Assembly (NCBI GenBank): GCA_030433055.1
Contig: JAUILJ010000484.1
Coordinates: 1-6,434 of the forward strand
Direction: 5' to 3'
DNA from: Polyangia bacterium
Lineage (GTDB): Bacteria > Myxococcota_A > Polyangia > Polyangiales > Polyangiaceae
Length of the DNA stretch: 6,434 nucleotides
In this document: in pieces, positions 1 through 5,885 of the stretch
Layout of the letters: every line of letters starts with the position of its first letter
Position numbering within the stretch: position 1 is the first letter of the stretch
Notes under the pieces: model-generated
The model's database searches: none
Seen by the model: only the letters and a program-made list of their open reading frames with translations
Told to the model about the DNA's origin: nothing
Position numbers and translations under genes: made by a program

Positions 1-44
1 CAGCGCTTCTGGTTCAAGTAGTCGGCGACAACCTGCTCTGATGG

Positions 45-1250
45 ATGCTTGCTGCAGGCGGTGGTTGCGACAGCGTGCGCGGCACGATCTGGAGTCCTGG
101 CGCCGACATGCCTAGCACTTCCGTGGAGAACCGCTTCCCGATCCCGGGCGCTGCGGTGATGGCTTTCGCGAGCGCTCCAAGCCCGTTGCCGCAGGCGCTC
201 TACTGCAACGAATGCGTGGAGATCGCCGATGGTGTGCCCAACGTGATCGCCAACCCGGTCGATGGAACGTTCGACCTCTCGTTGTCGCCCGGCACCTGGT
301 ACCTCACGATTCAGAAGGGTGAGTTCCGCCGCGTACGGCAGATTGAGGTGGTGGATGACGGCTCGGGTGTGATGAACCTGGAGCCCGCGGATCCCAGCGC
401 GCCCAAGCCGGAGCTCACGACGTTGCCCCACTCCACGGAGGCCGGCCTGGGCGACAACATTCCCAAGGTCGCTATCTTGGAGGGTGCCTACGAAGATCAA
501 GAACCGATGTGGTCCGCGTTGGGCTTCGATTACAGCAACGAGATCAAGCTCTACGAGACCGGCGTGTTCAGCGGTGGGAGCGCGATGGACCTCTTGGGCA
601 ACTACGCTGAACTCAGCAAGTACAACCTGATCGTGTTTCCGTGCGGCGCGGACATGCCCACCGACGCGAGCGCGAAGCAGAACCTCGAGCGCTACGTGCG
701 CGAGGGTGGAAAGCTGTACATCGACGACTTCAGCTATGACTTCGCCGAGCAAGTTTGGCCCGATTTCCTCTCCTATTTCGTGCGCAACAGCTCGCCCTCC
801 GGTGGGGAGATCTGCGGAGACGGAAGCAACACCTCTGTCGGCACATGCAACGACTGGGAGAGCGACTACGACTTCACTGGTATCCCTGGGGATTCGGACT
901 TCGGAGGCTGGCTCGCACTACCCAGCGTGAACCCCGGCGGCGTCATCCAGTTGCAGGGAGCCTGGAATAGTATCTACGCGCTCGGCGAGGGCCAGATTGG
1001 TGTCGATGAGAACGGCGCTCCGGTGAAGGCACTGCCGAAGGTGTGGATGAGCGGCGACACACCTGCACCAAGCAGCCCCAACCCCGCCACCGTCTCCTGG
1101 GACTATCACTGCGGAAAAGTCCTGTTCACGGTCTACCACACCCACACTTCGAGCAGCGAGAGCGGGGATCAGCTGGCGCTGCAGGAGAAGATCATGATGT
1201 ACCTGATCATGGAGATTCAGACCTGTTCGGATGCGCCGGTGATCAAGTAG
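45..1250 (+). CDS. Carboxypeptidase-regulatory-like plus GATase/ThuA-like fold protein, probably exported, 5' end uncertain
   Basis: The 401-residue frame has two parts. Residues ~8-110 (GCDSVRGTIW, then a GTFDLSLSPGTWYLTIQ strand pair) resemble a carboxypeptidase-regulatory-like beta-sandwich, common in secreted myxobacterial proteins. Residues ~140-395 alternate strands and helices (KVAILEG; YNLIVFPCG; LERYVREGGKLYIDDFS; late GKVLFTVYHTH), as in the class-I glutamine amidotransferase-like/ThuA fold. I see no convincing Cys-His-Glu triad, so enzymatic activity is not claimed. Cysteines at 54, 57, 200, 257, 268, 356 and 394 would suit an oxidising compartment. The ATG at 45 follows an in-frame TGA (39-41), has no clear Shine-Dalgarno and gives no signal peptide, although the protein looks extracytoplasmic; the true N-terminus may lie upstream through a frameshift or be cut by the window. 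The next gene starts 64 bases downstream with its own ribosome binding site. Function unknown; fold assignment moderate. Confidence 0.75.
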   Translation: MLAAGGGCDSVRGTIWSPGADMPSTSVENRFPIPGAAVMAFASAPSPLPQALYCNECVEIADGVPNVIANPVDGTFDLSLSPGTWYLTIQKGEFRRVRQIEVVDDGSGVMNLEPADPSAPKPELTTLPHSTEAGLGDNIPKVAILEGAYEDQEPMWSALGFDYSNEIKLYETGVFSGGSAMDLLGNYAELSKYNLIVFPCGADMPTDASAKQNLERYVREGGKLYIDDFSYDFAEQVWPDFLSYFVRNSSPSGGEICGDGSNTSVGTCNDWESDYDFTGIPGDSDFGGWLALPSVNPGGVIQLQGAWNSIYALGEGQIGVDENGAPVKALPKVWMSGDTPAPSSPNPATVSWDYHCGKVLFTVYHTHTSSSESGDQLALQEKIMMYLIMEIQTCSDAPVIK

Positions 1251-1285
1251 CGACCTCCCAATGGATCCTCCCGCCCCGGTGTCCG

Positions 1286-1298
1286 TATAACCTAGGCT
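1286..1298 (+). promoter_or_regulatory. Possible -10-like sequence upstream of the VWA gene
   Basis: The AT-rich patch TATAACCTAGGCT is the only such stretch in the 64-base gap before the VWA gene. It contains two overlapping TANNNT-type -10 candidates (TATAAC and TAGGCT). No good TTGACA-like -35 is visible at 16-18 bases upstream, so this is a weak call. If real, the VWA gene has its own promoter rather than depending on the upstream gene. Confidence 0.25.
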
Positions 1299-1300
1299 GC

Positions 1301-1306
1301 GGGAGG
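1301..1306 (+). promoter_or_regulatory. Shine-Dalgarno for the VWA gene
   Basis: GGGAGG lies 8 bases before the ATG at 1315, an ideal spacing. It fixes this start over any internal alternative and agrees with the hydrophobic signal sequence that follows directly. Confidence 0.7.
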
Positions 1307-1314
1307 GTCTGACG

Positions 1315-2799
1315 ATGCGACTGGCTGGATTGGCGGGGTGGTCCCTGGTAGGTGCGCTGGCTACCAGCGTCTGCACGTGGCTCTGGGCTCCGGTGGATGC
1401 GACAGCCAGCGCGGCGGCGGACACTCCTACGCTGGAGGCGTTCGTGCCGCCGCCTGAAGTGGCGGAACTCAAGGGTCCCCTGCGGGTGCAGGCGCGCTTC
1501 GGCCAGCGGGTGCTGCCGGCGGGTCAGTCGTCGACGACGCAGCTGCTGATCGAAGTGAGCCCCGAAGATCGTCCCGGCGAGGACACCGCGTTGCCGCTGG
1601 ATGTCGCGCTGGTCATCGATCGCTCGGGGTCGATGAAGGGCAAGCGCATCTCTCAGGCGCTGGTGGCTGCTCGTCGGCTGGTCAGCGAGCTGCGGGATGG
1701 GGATCGCTTGACCGTTATCGCCTATGACGTCGCGGCAGAGCAGCTCCTCGCCCCCACCCGCATCGATGCCGAAGGGCGGCGGTTGGCCGAATCAGCGCTC
1801 TCGCGCATCCAGACCCAGGGGGACACCTGCATCTCGTGCGGGCTCGAGAAGGCGCTCGCGCTCCTCAAGTCCAGCGTCGGCAGCGTCCCCCACGTGCTGC
1901 TACTCAGCGATGGAGAGGCGAACCGGGGTTTGACCAAGCTCGCCGACCTGCGTCAGCTGGGAGTGCGGGCCAAGCTGGACAACGTCTCGATAAGCAGCAT
2001 CGGGGTCGACGTCGACTATGACGAACGGGTGCTCTCCGAGCTCGCCGCCGCATCGGATGGGCGGCATCACTTCGTCCGCGACGCGACCGAGCTCGCTTCG
2101 GTGTTTCAAAAGGAGTTCGCCGAGCTGGTCACCGCGCGTGCGCTGGAGAGCGAGCTGGTGCTCCACCTGCCCGAGGGGGTGACGGTGACCCAGGTCTACG
2201 ACCGCGCGGTGCAGCAGCAGGGCCAGACGTTGAGAGTCCCGCTCGGAACCTTCACGGCTGGAGATCGCAAGACGTTGCTCCTGGAGCTCGCGCTCGAAGG
2301 CTCCGAGAGCGGCCAGCTGAGTCAGATCGGAATCGATCTGAGCGCTAAAATTCCTCAAGGAAAACTTCGTGTGCCGCTGAAGTCTCACCTCGACGTCGGC
2401 GTGAAGTTCACCGACCAGGAGGCACAGCTGACTTCGGTGGACCCGATCGTGAACGAGCGCTTGCAGCGCAATCACACCCTGGGCGCCTTGCGCCAAGCCG
2501 GAGAAGCCTACAAGGACGGGAACCTTGGCGAGGCTGAAAAGAAGCTGGACTCCGCCCTGGCAGCGGTCGCGTCGGCCGCAGCGGACCCCAGCGCCGACCC
2601 TGAAGCGAAGAGCCGCCTGGAGAAACAGGAAAAGGACCTCAAGCAGACGAAGACTGGCCTGCGCAGGGCCCGCGCCAGGTCGTGCGGGTGCTCCCCGAGT
2701 GACCTGATGTGTGCGCTGCGCTGCACTTCGAAGCCGAAGCCCCCTGAGAAGGCGGCCGCCAAGCGCATGGAAGAGCTGGCGAACCCGTACGCGCGCTGA
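1315..2799 (+). CDS. Exported von Willebrand factor A (VWA) domain protein
   Basis: This 494-residue protein begins with a hydrophobic signal or anchor (residues 1-35, likely cleavage after the ASA near 31-33). Residues ~95-272 are a VWA domain with an intact metal-ion-dependent adhesion site: D102-R-S104-G-S106, T171 and D199 in LLLSDGEAN. Layout resembles the bacterial Ca-activated chloride channel-like/YfbK-type VWA proteins, which bind partners through a divalent cation; the partner here is unknown. Residues ~275-360 look like a beta-sandwich. Residues ~380-450 are charged, helical and partly coiled-coil (GEAEKKLDSAL, RLEKQEKDLKQ). Two oddities: the loop bearing T171 contains a CxxC (C172, C175), and the C-terminus has a tight cysteine cluster (C457, C459, C466, C470) before a basic tail. 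It has its own ribosome binding site and converges on the minus-strand gene that ends at 2920. The VWA call is firm; the role is not known. Confidence 0.92.
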   Translation: MRLAGLAGWSLVGALATSVCTWLWAPVDATASAAADTPTLEAFVPPPEVAELKGPLRVQARFGQRVLPAGQSSTTQLLIEVSPEDRPGEDTALPLDVALVIDRSGSMKGKRISQALVAARRLVSELRDGDRLTVIAYDVAAEQLLAPTRIDAEGRRLAESALSRIQTQGDTCISCGLEKALALLKSSVGSVPHVLLLSDGEANRGLTKLADLRQLGVRAKLDNVSISSIGVDVDYDERVLSELAAASDGRHHFVRDATELASVFQKEFAELVTARALESELVLHLPEGVTVTQVYDRAVQQQGQTLRVPLGTFTAGDRKTLLLELALEGSESGQLSQIGIDLSAKIPQGKLRVPLKSHLDVGVKFTDQEAQLTSVDPIVNERLQRNHTLGALRQAGEAYKDGNLGEAEKKLDSALAAVASAAADPSADPEAKSRLEKQEKDLKQTKTGLRRARARSCGCSPSDLMCALRCTSKPKPPEKAAAKRMEELANPYAR

Positions 2800-2919
2800 G
2801 CGCCGCCCCAGCTCTCGGTTGGAGCACTTTCCAGGGATCGGCGATCGGACCCAAGATTGTTACCCTGGGGATAAGACCATTCAGAGCTTGGGGGGAGAGC
2901 AGCCTGCGCCGCCGGGTGG

Positions 2920-3261
2920 CTAGCGCTGCATGACTCGCGCCAGCGCCAGCGCCTGCCCCACGGCTTGGCGACTGAGGCCGCTGCGATCGGCGATTTGCTC
3001 TAGCGTCGGGCGCGGGCTGCCAGACGCTTTGAGTTCTCGAGCGGCGACCAGCACCGCCCTCAGGTGCACCACGGCGCTGCCCGTCTCGCGCGTGTCGACT
3101 TGACGCCCCGCCTGTTCGAGCGCGTCGATCAGCGCTTCGATTTCCGCGTGGGTGATGCTCATCGCGCCGACGGCTTCACCGATGGCGTCGAGGGCGACGA
3201 AGCCTTCGGCTTCGCTCTGGCTCAGCAGGCGCTCGAGGATGGCTTCCAGGTCGGGGCGCAT
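2920..3261 (-). CDS. Small sigma region 1.1-like / helix-turn-helix protein
   Basis: This 113-residue protein has no signal peptide and should be cytoplasmic. Residues ~4-55 (LEAILERLLSQSEAEGFVAL, then an acidic helix HAEIEALIDALEQAG) follow the pattern of sigma-70 region 1.1: a helix, a 'GYLTYDE'-like turn and a helix ending in 'LEELGI'-type sequence. Residues ~64-110 contain a basic helix (VVHLRAVLVAARELKAS) and then PTLEQIADRSGLSRQAVGQA, a good helix-turn-helix (first helix ~86-93, turn at G95, recognition helix ~97-107) like sigma region 3 or 4. Core region 2, which binds RNA polymerase and the -10 element, is absent, so it cannot be a normal sigma factor. It may be a transcription regulator or anti-sigma-like modulator. 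The ATG has only a weak GAAG as ribosome binding site. It is divergent from the ferritin-like lipoprotein gene and may control it. Both domain matches are by eye. Confidence 0.72.
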   Translation of the reverse strand: MRPDLEAILERLLSQSEAEGFVALDAIGEAVGAMSITHAEIEALIDALEQAGRQVDTRETGSAVVHLRAVLVAARELKASGSPRPTLEQIADRSGLSRQAVGQALALARVMQR

Positions 3262-3267
3262 CGCTTC

Positions 3268-3273
3268 AGGCTA
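3268..3273 (-). promoter_or_regulatory. Possible -10 element for the minus-strand HTH gene (leaderless)
   Basis: Read on the minus strand, TAGCCT is followed by six bases (GAAGCG) and then the ATG of the HTH gene. A -10 hexamer at this distance would put the transcript start on or next to the start codon, giving a leaderless or nearly leaderless mRNA, which would fit the lack of a strong Shine-Dalgarno. No recognisable -35 is seen. Weak, sequence-only call. Confidence 0.22.
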
Positions 3274-3314
3274 GTCACGAACGCCGCCGCGCACCACGTT
3301 CCTCGGCTCCTGAG

Positions 3315-3352
3315 ATCGTTCCAATCGTTCGCACGATGCATTCGGATCATTC
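3315..3352. promoter_or_regulatory. Clustered ATNNTTC-like repeats in the divergent intergenic region (possible operator)
   Basis: Between the HTH gene and the ferritin-like lipoprotein gene, ATCGTTC occurs at 3315-3321 and again at 3324-3330; related heptamers TGCATTC (3337-3343) and ATCATTC (3346-3352) follow. Within each pair the spacing is exactly 9 bases, and the pairs are 22 bases apart, about two helical turns. A short inverted repeat, ATCGT-TCGC-ACGAT (3324-3337), overlaps the second copy. Such phased repeats are typical of regulator binding sites, and the neighbouring HTH protein is the obvious candidate, but that link is inference. Confidence 0.35.
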
Positions 3353-3394
3353 AGATGGCGATCAGAGCGCGATTGGTGAAGAGTGGGAACCATC

Positions 3395-3400
3395 GGAGGG
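3395..3400 (+). promoter_or_regulatory. Shine-Dalgarno that sets the lipoprotein start
   Basis: GGAGGG lies three bases before the ATG at 3404 (GGAGG with four). It lies inside the coding region if the upstream in-frame GTG at 3383 were used, so it favours ATG 3404 as the start. The spacing is slightly short. Confidence 0.6.
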
Positions 3401-3403
3401 CTC

Positions 3404-4858
3404 ATGGCGGACTTGAAGCGGGAGCAGGGGTTGAATGAGTGGGCGTTTGCCCAGAGCGGGCGGCTGCAGGGGCGTTGCCTGGCGCTGCTGGTTGCGGCTG
3501 GTCTGGTAGGCTGCGGCGGCGAGGCGATGGGTGATCTCGGCAGCGGTGGGACCGCGGGGGGCGGCGCTTCTGCTGGGAGTGGCGGTAGCGCGTCGTCCGG
3601 CGGACAGGCCGGGAGCGCCCAGGGCGGCGGCAGCGCCCAGGGCGGCAGCAGCGCCCAGGGCGGCAGTGCCCAAGGTGGCGGCAGTGCCCAGGGAGGCAGC
3701 ACCCAAGGGGGCACGGGGCAAGGTGGCCAGGCGGGTACGGCGCAAGGTGGCCAGGCGGGTACGGCGCAAGGCGGCCAGGCGGGGAACGCAGGCTTTGGTG
3801 GCAGCGCGGGCGCCGGTGGCGTACCGGCGTTCAGCGTGGAGGGCGAGGTCGTGTGCGACTTCTGCGCGACGTGGACGACCTGCTTCGACCCCAGTTCGGT
3901 TCCGGGAGGAGAAGGCTCCGAGCTGGACGAGAACGGTTGCCCCCTGTGGCTCGACGCGGATCGCACTCCGAACTTCTGCGAAGATGGCTTCGTGGACTAC
4001 TGGCTCGATGCGTCGCCTTTCAACGGCAGCTGCTGCTACCAGTCGATGTATGCGTGCGGCGGCGGGCGACCGTTCGTCGTGGGGGCGGAAGCGCGGGTGG
4101 CTTCGGTCGTATCGCGCAGCGACTGGCTCGGCGGCGATGAGCTGCAGCCGACCCCGGTGGCTCCCGCCATCGCTGGTCGCCTGGTCGATGCCTGGCTCGA
4201 CGACGCCCGTATGGAGCACGCCTCCGTGGCGGCCTTTGCGCGGCTTACGCTGGAGCTGCTCTCGTTTGGTGCCCCGGGCGACCTGGTGCGAGACTCGCAA
4301 CTAGCTGGATTGGACGAGCAGCGTCACGCCGAACAGTGTTTCCGTATGGCATCCAGGTTCGCCGGGACGAAGCTTGGGCCGGGGCCGCTCGCGCTGGATG
4401 GCGCGCTCGAGCCTCGCAGCCTTCAGGACTTCGCCTGGTGCACGTTCGTTGAAGGTTGTTTGGGGGAGAGCATGGCAGCGCTGATCGCTGAAGCCGGCGC
4501 TGAGCTCGCCTCGGACGGTGACACACGCGCTGTGTTGCGCGGTATCGCCGCGGACGAAGCAAACCACGCTGAGCTTGCCTGGCGTGTGCTGGCCTGGTCG
4601 CTCGCTCAGCTCGAGCTTCCTGCGCGGTCAGAGCTATTGACCCGAATGCGTGCGGAGACGCTGAGCCGGCTCGTCCAGCTTCGAGACAACGAGGGAAGCA
4701 GTGATCGCGTGCAGCGCGGTACGTCGACAGGGGCGTTCACCGCCTACGGTCGCGTTTCCCCAACGCAACAGATTGCCCTGCGCAGGTCAACGCTCGAGCA
4801 CGGCGTGTTGCCTTGCATCGAGGCGCTGCTCGGCGAAAATTCGCTGGTCGCGGCGTAG
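3404..4858 (+). CDS. Lipoprotein with Gly-rich linker, Cys-rich module and ferritin-like di-iron domain
   Basis: From ATG 3404 the protein has 484 residues. Residues 1-37 are a lipoprotein signal with a fairly long n-region, a hydrophobic core (CLALLVAAGLVGC) and lipobox LVGC, so C37 would be lipidated. Residues ~46-139 are a low-complexity Gly/Ser/Ala/Gln linker. Residues ~150-230 form a Cys-rich module (C151, C154, C160, C179, C192, C210, C211, C218) ending CGGGRPFVVG. Residues ~255-475 are a four-helix ferritin-like domain with all expected di-iron ligands: E271 (RMEHASVAAF), E305/H308 (DEQRHAE), E350 (FVEGCLGE) and E385/H388 (DEANHAE); the spacings 34, 45 and 35 fit the fold. Ferritin-like proteins store iron or perform di-iron redox chemistry; which applies here is unknown. 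The lipid anchor puts this one outside the cytoplasm. It is divergent from a small HTH gene. An upstream GTG at 3383 is the alternative start. Confidence 0.9.
   Translation: MADLKREQGLNEWAFAQSGRLQGRCLALLVAAGLVGCGGEAMGDLGSGGTAGGGASAGSGGSASSGGQAGSAQGGGSAQGGSSAQGGSAQGGGSAQGGSTQGGTGQGGQAGTAQGGQAGTAQGGQAGNAGFGGSAGAGGVPAFSVEGEVVCDFCATWTTCFDPSSVPGGEGSELDENGCPLWLDADRTPNFCEDGFVDYWLDASPFNGSCCYQSMYACGGGRPFVVGAEARVASVVSRSDWLGGDELQPTPVAPAIAGRLVDAWLDDARMEHASVAAFARLTLELLSFGAPGDLVRDSQLAGLDEQRHAEQCFRMASRFAGTKLGPGPLALDGALEPRSLQDFAWCTFVEGCLGESMAALIAEAGAELASDGDTRAVLRGIAADEANHAELAWRVLAWSLAQLELPARSELLTRMRAETLSRLVQLRDNEGSSDRVQRGTSTGAFTAYGRVSPTQQIALRRSTLEHGVLPCIEALLGENSLVAA
3614..3712 (+). repeat. Degenerate 15/18-bp coding repeats (SAQGG units)
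   Basis: Six tandem units of 18, 18, 15, 18, 15 and 15 bases begin at 3614, 3632, 3650, 3665, 3683 and 3698. The first starts AGCGCCCAGGGCGGC. They encode SAQGG-type pentapeptides with an optional sixth residue (the last unit reads STQGG). All lengths are multiples of three, so copy-number change would alter linker length without shifting the frame. Confidence 0.75.
3719..3790 (+). repeat. Three tandem 24-bp coding repeats in the lipoprotein linker
   Basis: Units at 3719-3742 and 3743-3766 are identical, and 3767-3790 differs at a few bases. Each encodes QGGQAGTA or a close variant (QGGQAGNA). The two identical copies suggest recent slippage or duplication and are a likely place for strain-to-strain length change or assembly collapse. 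Confidence 0.85.
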
Positions 4859-4935
4859 ACCTACGTGGGGGCTCAGTGTGCGCTTCAGCGATCTGGAGCT
4901 CCCGACTGGGTGCGGCTCGTGAACACCGAGTGGCG

Positions 4936-4941
4936 TAGACT
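4936..4941 (+). promoter_or_regulatory. Possible -10 element upstream of the YfiR-like gene
   Basis: TAGACT, within GCGTAGACTAAAGC, is the best TANNNT-type hexamer in the ~155-base gap between the lipoprotein stop and the YfiR-like gene. It would leave a leader of roughly 65-70 bases. No convincing -35 is visible. The rest of this gap shows no reading frame or strong hairpin that I can support. Confidence 0.25.
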
Positions 4942-5014
4942 AAAGCTCGGGCTCGCCTCGTCGTACTGTCGGTTTGGATGATCTGCGTTGCGACCTTTCG
5001 CTTCCTGGAGTGAA

Positions 5015-5605
5015 GTGAGAGCCGTGGGGATTTCTCGACGGCGAGTCTTGAGCCAGGGCCTCCTGGTGTGCGTCGCGTTGTGCGCGCCTCGAGTTGCCGT
5101 CGCGCAGTCGATCCGCGTGCCCATCGACTTGCAGGTCAAGCTGCTGGGGAAGGTCGCGCCCTACGACCGACACTTCAAGGCTCGGGCTGGAGACCGCGTC
5201 GAGGTGTTGGTCGTGCGGCGCTCGGGGGATCCGCTATCGAAGCGAGTCAGCGGCGAGATGGCTCGCGAGCTCGGTAAGCTCGACGACATCGGTGGACGGG
5301 CGCTGCGTGTCCGCACCTACGACTACGAGAACGCCGCTGAGTTGCGCGCGTTGGTCGCCAGCGAGCGCATCGCCATCGTGTACTTCGCGCCGGGTTTTCG
5401 TGACTCCCTGGAGGACATCGCTTCGGAGTTGGATGGGAGCGACGTACTATCCGTAGCTAGTGTCGCGTCCGATGTTCCCGGCCTGGTGTTGGGCTTCGAC
5501 CTGGTGTCGAGCAAGCCCAAGATGCTGCTCGACCTCGAGCAGGCGAAGCGCCAGAACGTGGCGTTTCGGTCGAAGGTCCTCAAGCTGATGAAGGTGTACC
5601 GGTGA
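5015..5605 (+). CDS. YfiR/DUF4154-like periplasmic protein
   Basis: The body, from VPIDLQVKLLGKVAPYD to the C-terminal MLLDLEQAKRQNVAFRSKVL, matches the YfiR/DUF4154 pattern, whose hallmark is a final strand-helix 'INLxxAxxxGLxxSxxLLxLA'. IAIVYFAPGF and LVLGFDLVS are internal strands. In Pseudomonas, YfiR is a periplasmic repressor of a membrane diguanylate cyclase; many homologues instead sit beside TonB-dependent receptors, as here. The N-terminus ISRRRVLSQGLLVCVALCAP resembles a twin-arginine signal (S-R-R-x-V-L) with likely cleavage after VAVA. The mature part has no cysteine, unlike Pseudomonas YfiR, which has disulfides. Start is uncertain: GTG 5015 has GGAG (5007-5010) four bases upstream; GTG 5024 and TTG 4988 are in frame. 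The stop TGA overlaps the next gene's GTG (GTGA, 5602-5605), so the two are translationally coupled. Family call moderate to good; signalling role inferred. Confidence 0.78.
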   Translation: MRAVGISRRRVLSQGLLVCVALCAPRVAVAQSIRVPIDLQVKLLGKVAPYDRHFKARAGDRVEVLVVRRSGDPLSKRVSGEMARELGKLDDIGGRALRVRTYDYENAAELRALVASERIAIVYFAPGFRDSLEDIASELDGSDVLSVASVASDVPGLVLGFDLVSSKPKMLLDLEQAKRQNVAFRSKVLKLMKVYR

Positions 5606-5868
5606 GCCGCCGCGCGTTGCCGCTAGGCACCGGCACACTCGCCTGCGCGTTGCTATTCCTGTGCGCCGGCCGCGCCAGCGCTGAGGAGCTGAGTGACCTC
5701 GAGGGGCTGCTCGAGGAGAAGGTGGTCACCAGCGCGTCGCAGTCATCGCAGACCGCGCGGGCCGCGCCGGCGACCAGCATGACCATCACCGCCGAGCAGC
5801 TACAGCGCTACGGTATTCGCACCCTCGACGAAGCGATCCGCTTCCTCGCCATCGGTGCGACGACCAAC
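5602..5868 (+). CDS. TonB-dependent receptor, N-terminal fragment (truncated at a probable chimeric join)
   Basis: Only about 89 residues are present. Residues 1-27 are a signal peptide (basic start, LACALLFLCAG core, cleavage after ASA). Next come DLEGLLEEKVVTSASQ, which holds a TonB-box-like EKVVTSAS, and APATSMTITAEQLQRYGIRT plus LDEAIRFL, the opening of the plug domain. This spelling is typical of outer-membrane receptors paired with DUF4154 proteins. A complete receptor would run 600 or more residues through plug and beta-barrel, but after about residue 89 the sequence becomes arginyl-tRNA synthetase. The GTG start overlaps the stop of the YfiR-like gene by four bases. Ligand unknown. 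Base composition up to here matches the rest of the window (row 5701-5760 is about 70% GC by hand count). Confidence 0.82.
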
Positions 5869-5885
5869 GAGATCTACACCCAAGA
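5860..5885. other. Probable chimeric junction between unrelated sequences
   Basis: Around here the protein switches without a stop from TonB plug sequence (FLAIGATTN) to arginyl-tRNA synthetase sequence (EIYTQEE, then GRKELGTGKRVLVEYSSP). GC falls from about 62-70% in the preceding rows to about 50-58% in rows further on, and TTT, AAT and TTA codons appear. The exact base cannot be fixed from one sequence; 5866-5875 is my best estimate. A misassembly of two genomes is the simplest explanation. Confidence 0.8.

Noticed and set aside
918..1472. 184-residue minus-strand frame
   Set aside because: Spans the end of one plus-strand gene, the gap and the start of the next; composition is that of a GC-rich shadow and it has no recognisable motif.
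1900..2496. 198-residue minus-strand frame
   Set aside because: Lies wholly antisense inside the well-supported VWA gene; its openness follows from high GC at third positions, and it shows no domain.
3064..3438. 124-residue plus-strand frame crossing the HTH gene and the intergenic region
   Set aside because: Antisense to the HTH gene, no domain, and it runs over the start of the lipoprotein gene in a different frame.
3614..3790. Repeat block considered as a CRISPR array
   Set aside because: The units are contiguous, with no unique spacers, keep a coding frame and encode a linker.
3271..3966. Long minus-strand frame rich in Pro/Ala/Trp with PPWALPP-like repeats
   Set aside because: It is the antisense reading of the Gly-rich linker repeats of the lipoprotein gene, has no recognisable domain, and would cover the divergent promoter region.
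3531..4304. 257-residue plus-strand frame rich in Arg/Ala
   Set aside because: Overlaps the ferritin-like lipoprotein gene in another frame; low-complexity RRA text is typical of shifted high-GC coding sequence.
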